In this document: piece by piece, positions 23,954 to 24,685 of the stretch
Layout: the number at the start of each line of letters is the position of its first letter
How positions within the stretch are numbered: position 1 is the stretch's first letter
Origin: JAVBRU01 sp031547595
GTDB lineage: Bacteria; Bacillota; Clostridia; Christensenellales; Aristaeellaceae
Length of the DNA stretch: 24,685 bases
Direction of reading: 5' to 3'
Assembly: GCA_031547595.1 (NCBI GenBank)
Contig: JAVBRU010000124.1
Span: 1 to 24,685 of the forward strand
The notes under the pieces: generated by a model
The model's input: only the letters and a program-made list of their open reading frames with translations
What the model was told of the DNA's origin: nothing
Database searches by the model: none
Made by a program: the position numbers and the translations under genes

Positions 23954-24678
23954 TGAAAGGGATCAAAGACAACGTATCCGCGCCGCTGGAACAAAGCCTG
24001 TTTGAAGTGGCCGCCTACGACAGCGCCGCGGCAGAGCGCGCCGGATACTCCAACTACTCCTATTGGGGCAGCACGCTGCGCTGCTTTATGAAAAACAGGG
24101 TGGCTGTCACGTTGCTGTGCGTGCTGTTTGTGCTGGTGCTGTTCACCTGCATCCAGCCGCTGCTGCCCGGCCAGTTTGAGGCCAATAAGGTGATTGACCA
24201 TCCCATCGCCGAAATGCAAATGAGCAACGTTCAGCCCGCGCTGACCAACGTGATGGCCACCGTGCCCGCGGGCACGCAGCTGGTTGTCACGCCCTTTCAG
24301 AACGCGGAGTACGCAGCGGTCAGTAATATTCTGCTGTCCATGCCCGCGCGTACGGAGTTTACCGTGCTGGAGTATGGCGATGCCTGGTGCAAGGCGCAGG
24401 TGGGCGACCTCATTGGCTATGTGAAGAACGATTTCACCACCAAATTGAAGCTGCCCGAGGACGTAGCCGCTACGCCCTACACCTCCCGCTCCAACTTCCC
24501 GCTCAAGCTCTATACCTCCGAGTATGAGCTGACCTATCACGGCAACGAGCTGTTTGTGCTCAAATCTGCCATCGATATCGACGGCGATATCGCTGTCACC
24601 ACCAAGGAAGCGCAACTGCGTCTGCTGCCCGATACCCGGCCCTTCCTGTTTGGCACCAACAACACGGGGCAGGACTAG
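23953..24678 (+). pseudogene. Peptide ABC transporter permease, DppC-like, with SH3b insertion and in-frame amber stop
   Basis: The frame gives 241 residues. An N-terminal cytosolic stretch leads to membrane segment 1 (about 49-70). A DppC protein would normally reach its FGTDxxGRD motif about 40 residues later. Here about 160 residues intervene. Residues about 105-165 look like a bacterial SH3b domain (MPARTEFTVLEYGDAWCKAQ then VGDLIGYVKNDF). The conserved motif then appears as FLFGTNNTGQD at 231-241 and is cut by TAG at 24676-24678. The next in-frame codons are TGG GCG (W-A), which fits the usual GQD-L-WAR continuation. The missing residue is probably Leu (TTG to TAG is one change). A frame lacking its five other membrane segments cannot work as a permease. 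The window ends seven bases later, so sequencing error versus true nonsense mutation cannot be decided. Confidence 0.7.
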
Positions 24679-24685
24679 TGGGCGC

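Noticed and set aside
24676..24678. TAG as a sense codon (genetic-code change)
   Set aside because: TAG ends the acetyltransferase (7991-7993) and anSME (20686-20688) genes at normal family lengths, so it is used as a stop here.
1..24685. CRISPR array, tRNA or rRNA genes, phage attachment site
   Set aside because: No regularly spaced direct repeats, tRNA-like cloverleaf ends or rRNA signatures were seen on either strand by eye.

Overview
The window looks like the chromosome of an anaerobic, glycan-degrading Gram-positive bacterium of the Bacillota, probably a gut or rumen Clostridia lineage. The reasons are: GC content somewhat above 50%; AGGAGG-type ribosome sites; sigma-A-like promoters; LplA/B/C-type sugar transporters paired with a YesM/AraC two-component system; and an oxygen-sensitive radical-SAM sulfatase-maturating enzyme. 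No rRNA or tRNA is present, so this placement is inference from gene content.

Region 1 (1-6170) is a fructan locus. On the minus strand lie a secreted protein with three fructanase-type beta-sandwich modules and, behind it, a secreted LamG-GH32 glycosidase that runs off the left edge. Divergently on the plus strand lies an orphan sugar-binding protein that ends in a strong terminator. The 360-base divergent region holds two good promoters. A LacI-family-like operator sits just downstream of each predicted start site, so one repressor probably controls both directions.

Region 2 (6180-8550) holds a small transposase-like relic. It is followed by a compact plus-strand cluster of small genes (TfoX C-terminal domain, ASCH domain, GNAT acetyltransferase, membrane protein with a zinc ribbon) closed by a bidirectional terminator.

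Region 3 (8663-20688) is a sulfated-glycan locus. The minus-strand operon runs lplB-like permease, lplC-like permease, binding protein, cytosolic Cys-type sulfatase, GH3 glycosidase, alpha/beta-hydrolase. Divergently on the plus strand lie an AraC-type response regulator, a YesM-type histidine kinase and an anaerobic sulfatase-maturating enzyme (anSME). Together they suggest import of an intact sulfated, possibly acylated, oligosaccharide. Desulfation, deacylation and glycosidic cleavage would follow in the cytoplasm, with the maturase made under the same sensory control.

Region 4 (20887-24685) starts an oligopeptide/dipeptide-type ABC operon: an OppA-like binding protein, a DppB-like permease and a DppC-like permease. 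A roughly 160-base imperfect inverted repeat separates the binding protein from the permeases. The DppC-like protein carries an SH3b-like insertion, and its frame stops at an amber codon in the middle of the family's conserved motif, with the expected residues continuing in frame afterwards.

Recurring themes are substrate-binding proteins with plain Sec signals and no lipobox, strong GC hairpins directly behind secreted binding-protein genes, and no ATPase gene beside either transporter in the window.
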